Below are positions 35,600 through 46,746 of a stretch of DNA of 64,000 bases, one piece after another. The notes under the pieces were generated by a model, which had not been told where the DNA came from, did not search any database, and saw only the letters and a list, made by a program, of their open reading frames with translations. Where the stretch lies: assembly GCA_030848705.1 (NCBI GenBank), contig CM061239.1:81884363-81948362 (forward strand). The letters run 5' to 3'. The position numbers and the translations under genes were made by a program. Numbering within the stretch: the first letter of the stretch is position 1; each line of letters begins with the position of its first letter. Source of the DNA: Heracleum sosnowskyi (taxonomy: Eukaryota > Streptophyta > Magnoliopsida > Apiales > Apiaceae).

Positions 35600-36179
35600 T
35601 GTAATATCCGTGAATTTTATTATTTAAATAAATGATATATTTAATATAAAAATATTTGTTGTGGAGTATTGGAATCTTATTAAATGATAATTATCGTGTG
35701 ATTATGTGCTAATTGGTGAGTCGGAAGCCCCTTTCAAATATTTCGTCATTTGGAATTTTCTTCAAATCTGAGCCCCGTTTTGATAATTCAAAGGCCCCGT
35801 TGGAATTTCGTACATTAATTATTATCTCTTCGTCTTTCGTATTCGAATCATTATCGGGAGAGTTATTCGTATCATTTCATTCCTACCTATTTGATTCTGC
35901 AAGAATAATTCATTTTGTTCAAAAAGAGAAAAATTATTCTGAACCCTAATTGCTTAAGGGGACGGATATATCGTTTTATATCAATATTACATTTGTTATA
36001 GCCCCAGTATTCTTGAGCATTAGTTATATAATGATATATAAATCAAATTGGATGATCATCAACCTTTTTAACTGATTATTCCTCGTAAAACGTGTTTTTA
36101 ACCTAATTAGGGTTTTTAAACGATCCAATGGATCAATATCGAACCTAAAATGTTGTTTGGGGTATTATTTTTCCAAAAA

Positions 36180-36187
36180 TATAAAAA
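36180..36187 (+). promoter_or_regulatory. Probable TATA box, Gypsy II 5' LTR
   Basis: TATAAAAA, at the same place in the 3' LTR (44082) and as TATAAAAAGG in Gypsy III (60486). Conservation across three LTRs supports it as the core promoter. Confidence 0.6.
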
Positions 36188-37929
36188 GACGAACCGTATC
36201 TTGAAACTCATAGAAATCTGCAGTTAATTATCCAAAAATTAAAAATTCCCGAACCGTGTTCTTCGTGTTCTTGAAGATTAATCCATTCGTTCAAGGTGTT
36301 ATTGAAATCCAAATCTGAAGTTCTTGTACTCAAATCAAAGCTCTTGATCTCTAGTTTCAGAATCTTCCAACCTCATCATCATCTGGTAAGTTTTCGATTT
36401 TATATGAATTTTTCAATATTCGAATTAAAATTAGGGTTCTTGGTCGATTTGGGGATTTTCAATCTGTTGATTCTCCGTTCAATTGGTTGCTTCTAACATG
36501 TTCCTAGGGTTCTAAATAGCAAGAATCCATGATTTAATTTCATGTTTGAGTTCAATTTTGATGGGTTTGATTTTCGGGTTTTGATCCGAATTTTTCTTTT
36601 ACTTCGTTCGTTCTTCTTGTTGATCTGACATAAGTTTTGATAAGGGGCTTTGATTGTGTGAGGTATAAGCTTCATTTTGTGATATTAATCGTAGAGTTTC
36701 ATGTAGAAATGAGAGAGATCGGGTTTTCGGCCGGAGTCTTCCCCGACGGTTTCTTTGACCGGATTCTGGGCTCGATTCCGGCATGGGACAGATGTAATTG
36801 TGTGTTGGTTGTGTTTGTTTTGAGAAGGCGAGCAAAAGCCCTCTAAGTTTGTTTGTGTTTGGACGGAATTGTAGAATTCCGGTCGCCGGACACCGGCCGG
36901 ATTCTGGAAAACCCAGAATCCGGTGGGTTGTTCTTGGCAACCCGAATTCGTTCTTCCCGACCCGTTTACCCATTTTCTGACCCAGTTTTAATCTTCTAAA
37001 ACCCTAATTCAATTTCTGAAAACTGTTTTTGGATTTTATTTTTTTAATTTAATTCGAAAATAGTTTAAAAACTTTAAAAATTCATATTTTTATTTTAAAA
37101 ATATATTTAATATCAGAAAAATTCTGGAAAATTATATTTATTATTTTAAATCTGAAAATTGATTAAACTTAATTATTTTAATTATTTTTAATTAGTAATT
37201 AATTTATTAATTAATTGGTTATTTCTTTTAATCAATTAATTCTTAAAAATTAATTATTAATTAGATTTAATTAATTAAAAATTCAGTTTAATTATTTTCA
37301 AGCCTATTTATTTAGTTAAAAATAGTTTGAGTATTTAGAGAGTGTCAATTAATTTTATTAATTGATTTATTTGCATTTAAATGTTTATATTGGATTTAAA
37401 AATCCGAGTTTTGATTTAAAAGTTAATCATGACTTATTTAAAATTCAAATAAAGTTTCGTATGATGTTTTAAAAATGTTTATAAGTGCTATATGGTTCAT
37501 ATTAATTGTGTGTTGTGTTTTATAGTCTGTATATGCCCGTACTAGGGCAAATATCTGAGTTTTAAATATCGTAAATCATATCGGACGTCCGATACGTAAC
37601 TGGTTACTTGTTTAAATATGATTATTGATTGAATAAGTGTCGAGAGTAGAACGAGAATAGTTAGACTTATTGTGATGAGTTGTTTAATTATAGAATCGAG
37701 TTCCCGGAGTAAGGGAAAGGGAAAGGTAGAGTGAGCAGAGTCGATCCGACAGCACTTAGACCAGGCAAGTATATGTGCCTTTACTTGTGATAAAAATTAT
37801 TATTGTCTTGAATACTTGAATACCGTTATCCCCAGAACAATTCAAATTATCAATCTTTTAACCGCATTTGGACAACTGATTCCATTTCCTTAGAGATTCT
37901 TGATTCTTTGATTTGATCTGCATCGGAAA

Positions 37930-38075
37930 CCCTTATTTCCAATTCACTTGATTATTGTTTACCACCATTTATTATTGATTATCATCCTTTGATTATTATT
38001 GCAACCATTGATCATTTGACTTCCATCGTTGACTACTGATTACGGTCATTGATTATCGATTACCAATATTGATTT
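37930..38075 (+). repeat. Degenerate ATTGATTA repeat in LTR
   Basis: Repeated words of the type TTGATTATTG, ATTGATTATC and TTGATTACC at irregular 12-30-base steps; also in the 3' LTR (about 45835-45965) and Gypsy III (about 62255-62375). Confidence 0.6.
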
Positions 38076-38852
38076 CCTTATTGAATGAGTACACTGTACC
38101 GTTGAAATTATTCCATGATTATTTCTCGATCTTCATTTGATATTGAGCATGTTATTGTTTATACCTTATGATAGATTTGGCATGTTTTTAAAATGGACCA
38201 GTAATTGGTCGGGCCATATTTATGGCCGGAATAACTTAAGGCCCAGATTGGCCTAGGATCCAGTAGAGGACTATGCTGTGAGCTAGTCCGGGGTTGATGT
38301 GTGGATGGCCAGCAGCACAACCTTTGATTTGAATAAAATGTATAAGCCAAATTCTAATTCTTTTCTTCAATTGTTATTCATACAAAGCATGTGTTAGCTA
38401 AATATTGTTGATTCTGATATCATAAATTCATATCCTTACAACTGTGATAGAAATGATACATATGATGTTTGCTGAGCAATTTGGCTCACTCTTGCTTGTT
38501 GTTTTCTAACCCTATTCCAGTGAAGCGAGAGTATGAGTCGGCATAGCGTGACCGATAGTTCACCAGCAGCCAGGAGAGCCCCTCGAGTCATTGTCACTGG
38601 AAGGGTAGTTGTTTGTTTTACTTTTCTAGATTAGATGTCTAGATTTGAACCTAAGTTGTGATGTAATAACTCTGATAAAACTGGTATTGTATTAATAAAA
38701 GATTGTAGTAGCTTGTGTTCATTGCCATAATCTGGATGCGATCTTGGTTAAGGGGTATTTGTGTCTTTATATATTATGCATGTGTTAAATAGTGTTCCGT
38801 TGGTCGGGTGACTTCTCAAATCTGTACCCCGAGTTTGGAGGGCGTCACAGGT

Positions 38853-38864
38853 TTGTATCAGAGC
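38853..38864 (+). promoter_or_regulatory. Primer-binding site with one mismatch (Gypsy II)
   Basis: TTGTATCAGAGC; the Gypsy III copy is TGGTATCAGAGC, so G to T has occurred at 38854. Confidence 0.85.
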
Positions 38865-38992
38865 AACAGGTTATGGAAATTGAAACAAGTTAGGACTTAG
38901 GGTCCAGGATAACATAGAGAGTTAGGAATTCACTTAAGGATATTAGGAGGTCAACTAGGGATATTATGCGTAGTAATTAAATGTGGTTATAA

Positions 38993-40081
38993 TTGCAGCC
39001 CCCTAGTTCTAGTTCAGACTCAGACCCTTCCGAGAATACGATAGCAGAGATACCTACACCCGTTGAGAGAGCACCGTCGGTTACGTTCAAATCTTGCCAA
39101 GCAGCAAAACCTCCAGAATTTAAAGGATTAGCAGACGCTGTAGAGGCTAAGGCATGGTTGAAGGAGATGGAAAAGGCTTTTGCCTTGATAGAGGTGGCAG
39201 AGGATAAGAAGACGGAGTGTGCAAGCTATTTTCTGAAGAATGAGGCCAGTTATTGGTGGGAAACGAGTAGGGCTATAGAGCCCGAGGGATTGATTACGCG
39301 GGCAAGATTTACAGAGTTGTTTTTGGAAAGGTATTTTCCGGATTATATGAGAGATCAGATGGAATTATAGTTTTTGGAGTTAAAGCAGGGAAGTATGACA
39401 GTGCCCCAATATGAAACAAGGTTTACGGAGTTGTCAAGGTTTGTTCCAACCTATGTGGATACGGAGAAGAAGAAGGCCAAGAGGTTCTAGCAGGGACTGA
39501 GGTCTTGGATTCGTAGCAAGTTAGCTATATTGGAGTTGGACACCTATGCAGCGGTGGTCCAAAAGGCAATGATTGCGGAGACAGAGAGTGATTCTTACAT
39601 GAAAGAGAGGGAGAACAAGAGAAGGAAAGCAGGGATACCCGATAAGGGACATCAACAAGAAAGTTTTCAAGGGCAAGCAAATAGGAAACCGGGATTTCAG
39701 CCCGGAAGGAATACAAGTTTCAGGAAACCAGATACTGGGAGCGTAGGACAAGATAACCGTCTACCAGCCGGCAGTCAGAAGGGACTTTCTAGACCCCCAC
39801 TACCAGAATGCAAGACATGCGGGAAGCGACATCCAGGGATATGCCATCGATTGAATGTCACATGCTTTAAATGCAATCAGCAGGGACATTATTCCCGGGA
39901 TTGCAAGATAGGCATTGTGTGTCATCGGTGTAAGAAACCAGGTCACATGATTAAGGACTGCAGAGCACCAGCACCCGTGAACAATATGATTCGGGAAATT
40001 GAAGCACCCCCAGTTGTTAATGTCCAGCCGTTAGCCAGTAACCTACAATATGTCAATGGGAGAAGCAGTGAGAGATTCTGA
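38993..40081 (+). pseudogene. gag (Gypsy II)
   Basis: One frame with TAG stops at 39368-39370 and 39488-39490. Ser-rich N-terminus (SSSSDSDPSE), Retrotrans_gag core (EAKAWLKEMEKAF, NEASYWWE, FTELFLERYFPD, ETRFTELSRFVPTY), then Cys motifs including two CCHC knuckles: CFKCNQQGHYSRDC and CHRCKKPGHMIKDC. The frame opens at TTG-CAG directly after TAA; no upstream in-frame ATG, a feature shared with Gypsy III. A frameshift near 40050 separates it from protease. Nucleocapsid protein of the particle. Confidence 0.88.
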
Positions 40082-40712
40082 CGTGGTGGCAGGTACACTT
40101 CTAGTAAATTCTATTCCTGCTAAAGTGTTAATAGATTCGGGAGCGACGAAGTCTTTTATTTCTGAAATGTTTGCTCGTAGATTGAATTGCATAATGAAAC
40201 CCTTAAGTGGAGTGTTGAATATAGAGATAGCTAATCAGGATCGTATAGCGGTCAGTTCATATTATCCTCGTTGTGAGATAGAGATTTTGGGAAATCGTTT
40301 TTATGTTGACTTGTTACCTTTTAAGTTAGGTGAATTTGATGTGATATTAGGGATGGATTGGTTGACTGAGTATGATGCGAGTATTGATTGTAAGAATAAT
40401 AGGGTTACTTTGATTACCCTAGAAAAGAAAGAAATAATATTTAGAGGAGAGAGGCAAAGAAAGAGGTTCCTGACGATGATTCAGGCTAAGAGATTATTAA
40501 GGCAAGGTTGTGAGGCATATTTAGCTTATGTGATAGATATAGAGAAGGAAGTTTCTAAGTTAGAAGATATTCCAGTTGTAAATGAGTTTCCAGATGTTTT
40601 TCTGGAAGAATTACCAGGTTTACCTTCAGATAGAGAGATTGAATTTGCGATAGACTTAGTACCAGGCGCGGAGCCAGTATCTAAGGCCCCTTACAGGATG
40701 GCACCAGTGTAG
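40050..40712 (+). pseudogene. Protease and linker (Gypsy II)
   Basis: Retropepsin with the catalytic VLIDSGATKSF (D29-S30-G31 from the first Met) and DVILGMDWL. It continues through QAKRLLRQG and FPDVFLEELPGLP to KAPYRMAPV, where a TAG (40710-40712) cuts the way into RT. The first Met here is internal; the original frame was continuous with gag. The protease active-site residues are intact. Confidence 0.88.
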
Positions 40713-41252
40713 ATGAAGGAGTTGGCTAATCAACTGCAAGATTTGCTAGAAAAAAGGAATTATTAGACCCAGTGTTTCACCGTGGGGAGCACCAGTATTG
40801 TTTGTCAAGAAAAAGGATGGAAGCATGAGATTGTGTATAGACTATCGGGATTTGAACAAGCTGACCATTAAGAACAAGTATCCGTTGCCCCGAATAGATG
40901 ATCTGTTTGACTAGCTGAAAGGAGCGGTACATTTTTCAAAGATTGACCTACAGTCAGGATATCACCAACTGAAGATTAAACCAGACAACATACCGAAGAC
41001 GGCCTTTCGAACAAGGTTTGGCACTGTGAATTTTTAGTAATGGCGTTTGGACTAACAAATGCACCCGCAGCTTTTATGGACTTAATGAACAGGATTTTCA
41101 AGAGATATTTGGACAAGTTTGTAGTGGTATTCATCGACGAAATCTTGATATACTCAAAGACAGAAGAAGAGCATGCAGACCATTTGCGGATTGTGTTGGA
41201 AACATTGAGACAAGAAAGACTATATGCGAAGTTTTCCAAGTGTGAATTCTGA
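40713..41252 (+). pseudogene. Reverse transcriptase (Gypsy II)
   Basis: MKELANQLQDLLEK, then a one-base insertion in an A run (about 40750) shifts the frame for RPSVSPWGAPVLFVKKKDG, CIDYRDLNKLT and DLQSGYHQLKI. A TAG is at 40912-40914, and a one-base loss near 41022 restores the frame for MAFGLTNAPAAFMDLMNR. The catalytic box reads FIDE (41130-41141) where the family has F-x-D-D, so the second metal-binding Asp is Glu. A TGA at 41250 replaces the Trp of CEFWLRE. Dead enzyme. Confidence 0.88.
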
Positions 41253-41960
41253 TTGAGAGAAGTTCATTTCTTAGGACACGTGGTGAGCAGCGAAGGCATC
41301 AAAGTGGATCCAGCAAAGATAGAGGCAGTGAAAGATTGGGAGAGACCAAGGACACCGACTGAAGTTAGAAGTTTCTTGGGATTAGCCGGATACTACCGGA
41401 GATTTGTGCAAGATTTGGCGAAGATAGCTACTCCAATGACCAAGCTGACAAGGAAAAGCGAGCGATTCATATGGAACGATAAATGCGAAGAAAGCTTCCA
41501 AGAGTTAAAGAAGAGACTAACTACGGCACCGGTATTGATGTTACCAGACGATCAAGGTCAATTCGTAATCTATAGTGATGCGTCGTACAAAGGATTGGGT
41601 TGCGTACTTATGCAACATGACAAGGTGATTGCTTATACGTCAAGACAGTTGAGGCCCCACGAACAGAAGTATCCTACACATGATTTGGAGTTAGCAGCGA
41701 TTGTGTTTGCTTTGAAGATATGGAGACACTACTTGTATGGAGAGAGATGTGAAATTTACACCGATCATAAGAGTTTGAAGTATATCTTTACTCAGAAAGA
41801 GCTGAACATGAGGCAACGAAGATGGTTAGAACTAATCAAGGACTACGACGTTTCTATCAACTATCATCCTGGCAAGGCAAATGTGGTAGAAGATGCACTG
41901 AGCAGAAGAGAGAGATTAAATACACTGACGATGGCCAAAGAGTTATACAAGGAATTTTAG
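41253..41960 (+). pseudogene. RT thumb/connection and RNase H (Gypsy II)
   Basis: A 235-codon open stretch: REVHFLGHVVSSEGI, RSFLGLAGYYRRFV, then RNase H with YSDASYKGLGCVL, TSRQLRPHEQKYPTHDLELA, YTDHKSLKYI and HPGKANVVEDALS. The DEDD-type acidic residues of RNase H are visible (SDAS, DLELA, YTDH). Ends at a TAG (41958-41960) in the linker to integrase. Hybrid-degrading activity could survive if expressed, but the upstream pol is broken. Confidence 0.88.
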
Positions 41961-43451
41961 AAGTTAGAGATCGAAGTAAGTATTCCAAAGGATGCGACGG
42001 AAATGATTTATACCATAACGTTTCAACCGGAATTGTTGGAGAAGATACGTAAGTGCCAAGAGCAAGTTATGAATGATGATGTGAGTAAGATGACAGGTAA
42101 GGAAATATGTAGCCAACCGGACGACAAAGGGATCTTGAGATTTGCTTCTCGGATATGGGTACCTAATGTAGCGGAACTGAAAAGTGAAATTTTGCACGAA
42201 GCGCATAACTCGAAGTATTCAATTCATCCAGGGAGTACGAAGATGTATCGAGATCTTAAGATGAACTTTTGGTGGCCAGATATGAAAAGGGAGATTGCTG
42301 AATGGGTGAGTAAATGTTTTACATGCCAAAGAGTCAAGGCAGAACATTAGAGACCAAGTGGATTACTTCAACCACTGGAAATTCCTGAATGGAAGTGGGA
42401 ACACATTGCGATGGACTTTGTGGTAGGATTGCCAAGAACAAAGACTAACCATGATGCCATCTGGGTTATCGTGGATCGATTGACGAAATCTGCGCATTTT
42501 CTTCCAATTAACGAAAGATTCTCGCTGGATAAGTTAGTTCATATTTACATAAAAGAAATCGTAGTACGACATGGAGTTCCAGTATCGATAGTGTCTGATC
42601 GAGACCCTCGATTCAATTCAAGATTTTGGAGGAGTTTTCAAGAGTGTTTGGGCACCGAGTTAAGAATGAGTACGGCTTATCACCCACAGATGGACGGTCA
42701 AAGCGAAAGGACAATTCAGACTATTGAAGATATGCTTAGGACATGTGCACTTGACTTTGAAGGCAGTTGGGACGATCATCTACCCTTGGTGGAATTTTCA
42801 TATAATAATAGTTTTCACGCGAGCATCGGAATGCCACCTTACGAAGCTTTGTATGGACGAAAGTGTCGATCTCCAGTGTATTGGGAAGAAGTTGGTGAAC
42901 GGAAGATGATAGGACCAGAACTAGTGCAACAAACAAAGGAAGTGATTCAATTGATTCAGAAAAGATTGATAACAGCTCAGGACCGACAGAAAAAGTATGC
43001 GGATCTAGCCAGAAAGGATGTGGGATTCGAAGAAGGAGAGCAAGTGTTACTAAAGGTTTCACCGTGGAAAGGATTAGTTAGGTTTGGAAAGAAAGGGAAG
43101 TTGAGTCCGAGATATGTTGGACCGTTTGAGATTTTGAAGAAAGTGGGCAAGGTAGCTTACGAGTTAGCATCGCCGCCGCATATGCAGCACGTTCATAATG
43201 TATTTCATGTATCTATGCTTAAGAGGTATCGACCAGATTCGAATCATGTAATAGAGTATGAACCCATAGAGGTCCAGGCAGATTTATCTTATGTAGAACG
43301 ACCGATTCAGATATTGGATCGTAAGGAGAAAGTACTAAGGAATAAGACAGTAGCGTTAGTGAGAGTTTTGTGGAGGAATCCTAAAGTAGAAGAGTCTACC
43401 TGGGAGTTAGAGAGTGAGATGTTAGAGAAGTATCCCCAGTTGTTTCCTTGA
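41961..43451 (+). pseudogene. Integrase with C-terminal chromodomain (Gypsy II)
   Basis: HHCC zinc domain (HEAHNSKYSIHPG, CFTCQRVKAEH, about 42195-42347), TAG at 42348-42350, then a 346-codon open stretch with catalytic MDFVVGLP (Asp near 42415), SDRDPRF and GQSERTIQ (35 residues between the last two). GPY-type module PRYVGPFEIL, HNVFHVSMLKRY, and a chromodomain-like end (VRVLWRN, STWELESEMLEKYP) with stop at 43449. The chromodomain is thought to guide chromovirus insertion to heterochromatin. It ends 24 bases before the polypurine tract. Confidence 0.9.
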
Positions 43452-43475
43452 TCTGATTCTGAGGACAGAATCCTA

Positions 43476-43490
43476 TTAAGGGGGGAAGGA
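43476..43490 (+). promoter_or_regulatory. Polypurine tract (Gypsy II)
   Basis: TTAAGGGGGGAAGGA abutting the 3' LTR start. Confidence 0.88.
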
Positions 43491-46400
43491 TGTAATATCC
43501 GTGAATTTTATTATTTAAATAAATGATATATTTAATATAAAAATATTTGTTGTGGAGTATTGGAATATTATTAAATGATAATTATCGTGTGATTATGTGC
43601 TAATTGGTGAGTCAGAAGCCCCTTTCAAATATTTCGTCATTTGGAATTTTCTTCAAATCTGAGCCCCGTTTTGATAATTCAAGGGCCCCGTTGGAATTTC
43701 GTACATTAATTATTATCTCTTCGTCTTTCGTATTCGAATCATTATCGGGAGAGATATTCGTATCATTTCATTCCTACCTATTTGATTATGCAAGAATAAT
43801 TCGTTTTTTTTCAAAAAGGGAAAAATTGTTCCGAACCCTAATTGCTTAAGGGGACGGATATATCGTTTTATATCAATATTACATTTGTTATAGCCCCAGT
43901 ATTCTTGAGCATTAGTTATATAATGATATATATATCAAATTGGATGATCATCAACCTTTTTAACTGATTATTCCTCGTAAAATGTGTTTTTAACCTAATT
44001 AGGATTTTTAAACGATCCAATGGATCAATATCGATCCTAAAATGTTGTTTGGGGTATTATTTTTCCAAAAATATAAAAAGACGAACCGTATCTTGAAACT
44101 CATAGAAATCTGCAGTTAATTATCCAAAAATTAAAAATTCCCGAACCGTGTTCTTCGTGTTCTTGAAGATTAATCCATTCGTTCAAGGTGTTATTGAAAT
44201 CCAAATTTGAAGTTCTTGTACTCAAATCAAAGCTCTTGATCTCTAGTTTCAGAATCTTCCAACCTCATCATCATCTGGTAAGTTTTCGATTTTATATGAA
44301 TTTTTCAATATTCGAATTAAAATTAGGGTTCTTGGTCGATTTGGGGATTTTCAATCTGTTGATTCTCCGTTCAATTGGTTGCTTCTAACATGTTCCTAGG
44401 GTTCTAAATAGCAAGAATCCATGATTTAATTTCATGTTTGAGTTCAATTTTGATGGGTTTGATTTTCAGGTTTTGACACGAATTTTTCTTTAACTTCGTT
44501 CGTTCTTGTTGTTGATCTGACATAAGTTTTGATATGGGGCTTTGATTGTGTGAGGTATAAGCTTCATTTTGTGATATTAATCGTAGAGTTTCATGTAGAA
44601 ATGAGAGAGATCGGGTTTCCGGCCGGAGTCTTCCCCGACGGTTTCTTTGACCGGATTCTGGGCTCGATTACGGCATGGGACATATGTAATTGTGTGTTGG
44701 TTGTGTTTGTTTTGAGAAGGCGAGCAAAAGCCCTCGAAGTTTGTTTGTGTTTGGACGGAATTGTAGAATTCCGGTCGCCGGACACCGGCCGGATTCTGGA
44801 AAACCCAGAATCCGGTGGGTTGTTCTTGGCAACCCGAATTCGTTCTTCCCGACCCGTTTACCCGTTTTCTGACCCGGTTTTAATCTTCTAAAACTCTGAT
44901 TCAATTTCTGAAAACTGTTTTTGGATTTTATTTTTTAAATTTAATTCGAAAATAGTTTAAAAACTTTAAAAATTCATATTTTTATTTTAAAAATATATTT
45001 AATATCAGAAAAATTCTGGAAAATTGTATTTCTAATTTTAAATCCGAAAATTGATTAAACTTAATTATTTGAATTATTTTTATTTAATAATTAATTTATT
45101 AATTAATTGGTTATTTCTTTAATCAATTAATTTTTAAAAATTAATTATTAATTAGATTTAATTAATTAAAAATTCAGTTTAATTATTTTCAAGCCTATTT
45201 ATTTATTTAAAAATAGTTTGAGTATTTAAAGAGTGTCAATTAATTTTATTAATTGATTTATTTGCATTTAAATGTTTATATTGGATTTAAAAATCCGAGT
45301 TTTGATTTAAAAATTAATCGTGACTTATTTAAAATTCGAATAAGTTTCGTATGATGTTTTAAAAATGTTTATAAGTTCTATATGGTTCATAGTAATTGTG
45401 TGTTGTGTTTTATAGTCTGTAAATGCCCGTACTAGGGCAAATATCTGAGTTTTAAATATCGTAAATCATACTGGACGTCCGATACGTAACCGGTTACTTG
45501 TTTAAATATGATTATTGATTGAATAAGTGTCGAGAGTAGAACGAGAATAGTTAGACTTATTGTGATGAGTTGTTTAATTATAGAATCGAGTTCCTGGAGC
45601 AAGGGAAAGGGAAAGGTAGAGTGAGCAGAGTCGATCCGACAGCAGCTTAGACCAGGAAAGTATCTGTGCCTTTAATTGTGATAAAAATTATTATTTTCTT
45701 GAATACTTGAATACCGTTATCCCCAGAACAATTCAAATTATCAATCTTTTAACCGCATTTGGACAACTGATTCCATTTCTTTAGAGATTCTTGATTCTTT
45801 GATTTGATCTGCATCGGAAACCCTTATTTCCAATTCACTTGATTATTGTTTACCACCATTTATTATTGATTATCATCCTTTGATTATTATTGACAACCAT
45901 TGATCATTTGACTTCCATCGTTGACTACTGATTACGGTCATTGATTATCGATTACCAATATTGATTTCCTTATTGAATGAGTACACTGTACCGTTGAAAT
46001 TATTCCATGATTATTTCTTGATCTTCATTTGATATTGAGCATGTTATTGTTTATACCCTATGATAGATTTGGCATGTTTTTAAAATGCACCAGTAATTGG
46101 TCGGGCCATATTTATGGTCGGAATAACTTAAGTCCCAGATTGGCCTAGGATCCAGTAGAGGACTATGCCGTGAGCTAGTCCGGGGTTGATGCGTGGCTGG
46201 CCAGCAGCACAACCTTTGATTTGAATAAAATGTATAAGCCAAATTCTAATTCTTTTCTTCAATTGTTATTGATACATAGCATGTGTTAGCTAAATATTGT
46301 TGATTCTGATATCATAAATTCATATCCTTACAACTGTGATAGAAATGATACATATGATGTTTTCTGAGCAATTTGGCTCACTCTTGCTTGTTGTTTTCTA

Positions 46401-46741
46401 ACCCTATTCCAGTGAAGCGAGAGTATGAGTCGGCATAGCGTGACCGATAGTTCACCAGCAGCCAGGAGAGCCCCTCGAGTCATTGTCACTGGCAGGGTAG
46501 TTGTTTGTTTTGCTTTTCTTGATTAGATGTCTAGATTTGAACCTAAGTTGTGATGTAATAACTCTGATAAAACTGGTATTGTATTAATAAAAGATTGTGG
46601 TAGCTTGTGTTCATTGCCATAATCTGGACGCGATCTTGGTTAAGGGGTATTTGTGTCTTTATATATTATGCATGTGTTAAATAGTGTTCCGTTGGTCGGG
46701 TGACTCCTCAAATTTGTACCCCGGGTTTGGAGGGCGTCACA
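43491..46741 (+). repeat. Gypsy II 3' LTR
   Basis: 3251 bp, colinear with the 5' LTR, with scattered substitutions and one- to few-base indels (for example GCAACC versus GACAACC near 45890). Confidence 0.94.
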
Positions 46742-46746
46742 TCTGT
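46742..46746 (+). repeat. Target-site duplication of Gypsy II, right copy
   Basis: TCTGT, identical to 35595-35599. Confidence 0.95.

Larger units (their letters stand above)
35600..38849 (+). repeat. Gypsy II 5' LTR
   Basis: 3250 bp. Features shared with the 3' LTR and with Gypsy III: TATA box (36180), a GC-rich segment (about 36715-36985) in otherwise AT-rich sequence, a TTAATTAA-rich stretch (37140-37300) and a degenerate ATTGATTA repeat (37930-38075). Short ORFs on both strands in the GC-rich part are not credible genes. Confidence 0.94.
35600..46741 (+). mobile_element. Gypsy II: complete chromovirus (Tekay/Del-like)
   Basis: 11.1-kb element. LTRs 35600-38849 and 43491-46741 begin TGTAATATCC and end GGGCGTCACA. 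Primer site at 38853, gag-pro-pol with chromodomain 38993-43451, polypurine tract 43476-43490, TCTGT duplication. Domain order PR-RT-RH-INT-chromodomain marks a Gypsy chromovirus. The LTRs are highly similar, so it is a recent insertion, yet the coding region has seven stops and about three frameshifts. It is inserted in the 3' ORF of Copia II. Confidence 0.95.

Noticed and set aside
36599..36973. 124-codon minus-strand frame in the Gypsy II LTR
   Set aside because: GC-rich chance frame; not preserved at the same length in the 3' LTR or in Gypsy III.
37020..37320. TTAATTAA-rich stretch as a replication origin or scaffold attachment site
   Set aside because: Present in every copy of this LTR family; simple AT richness is not enough evidence.
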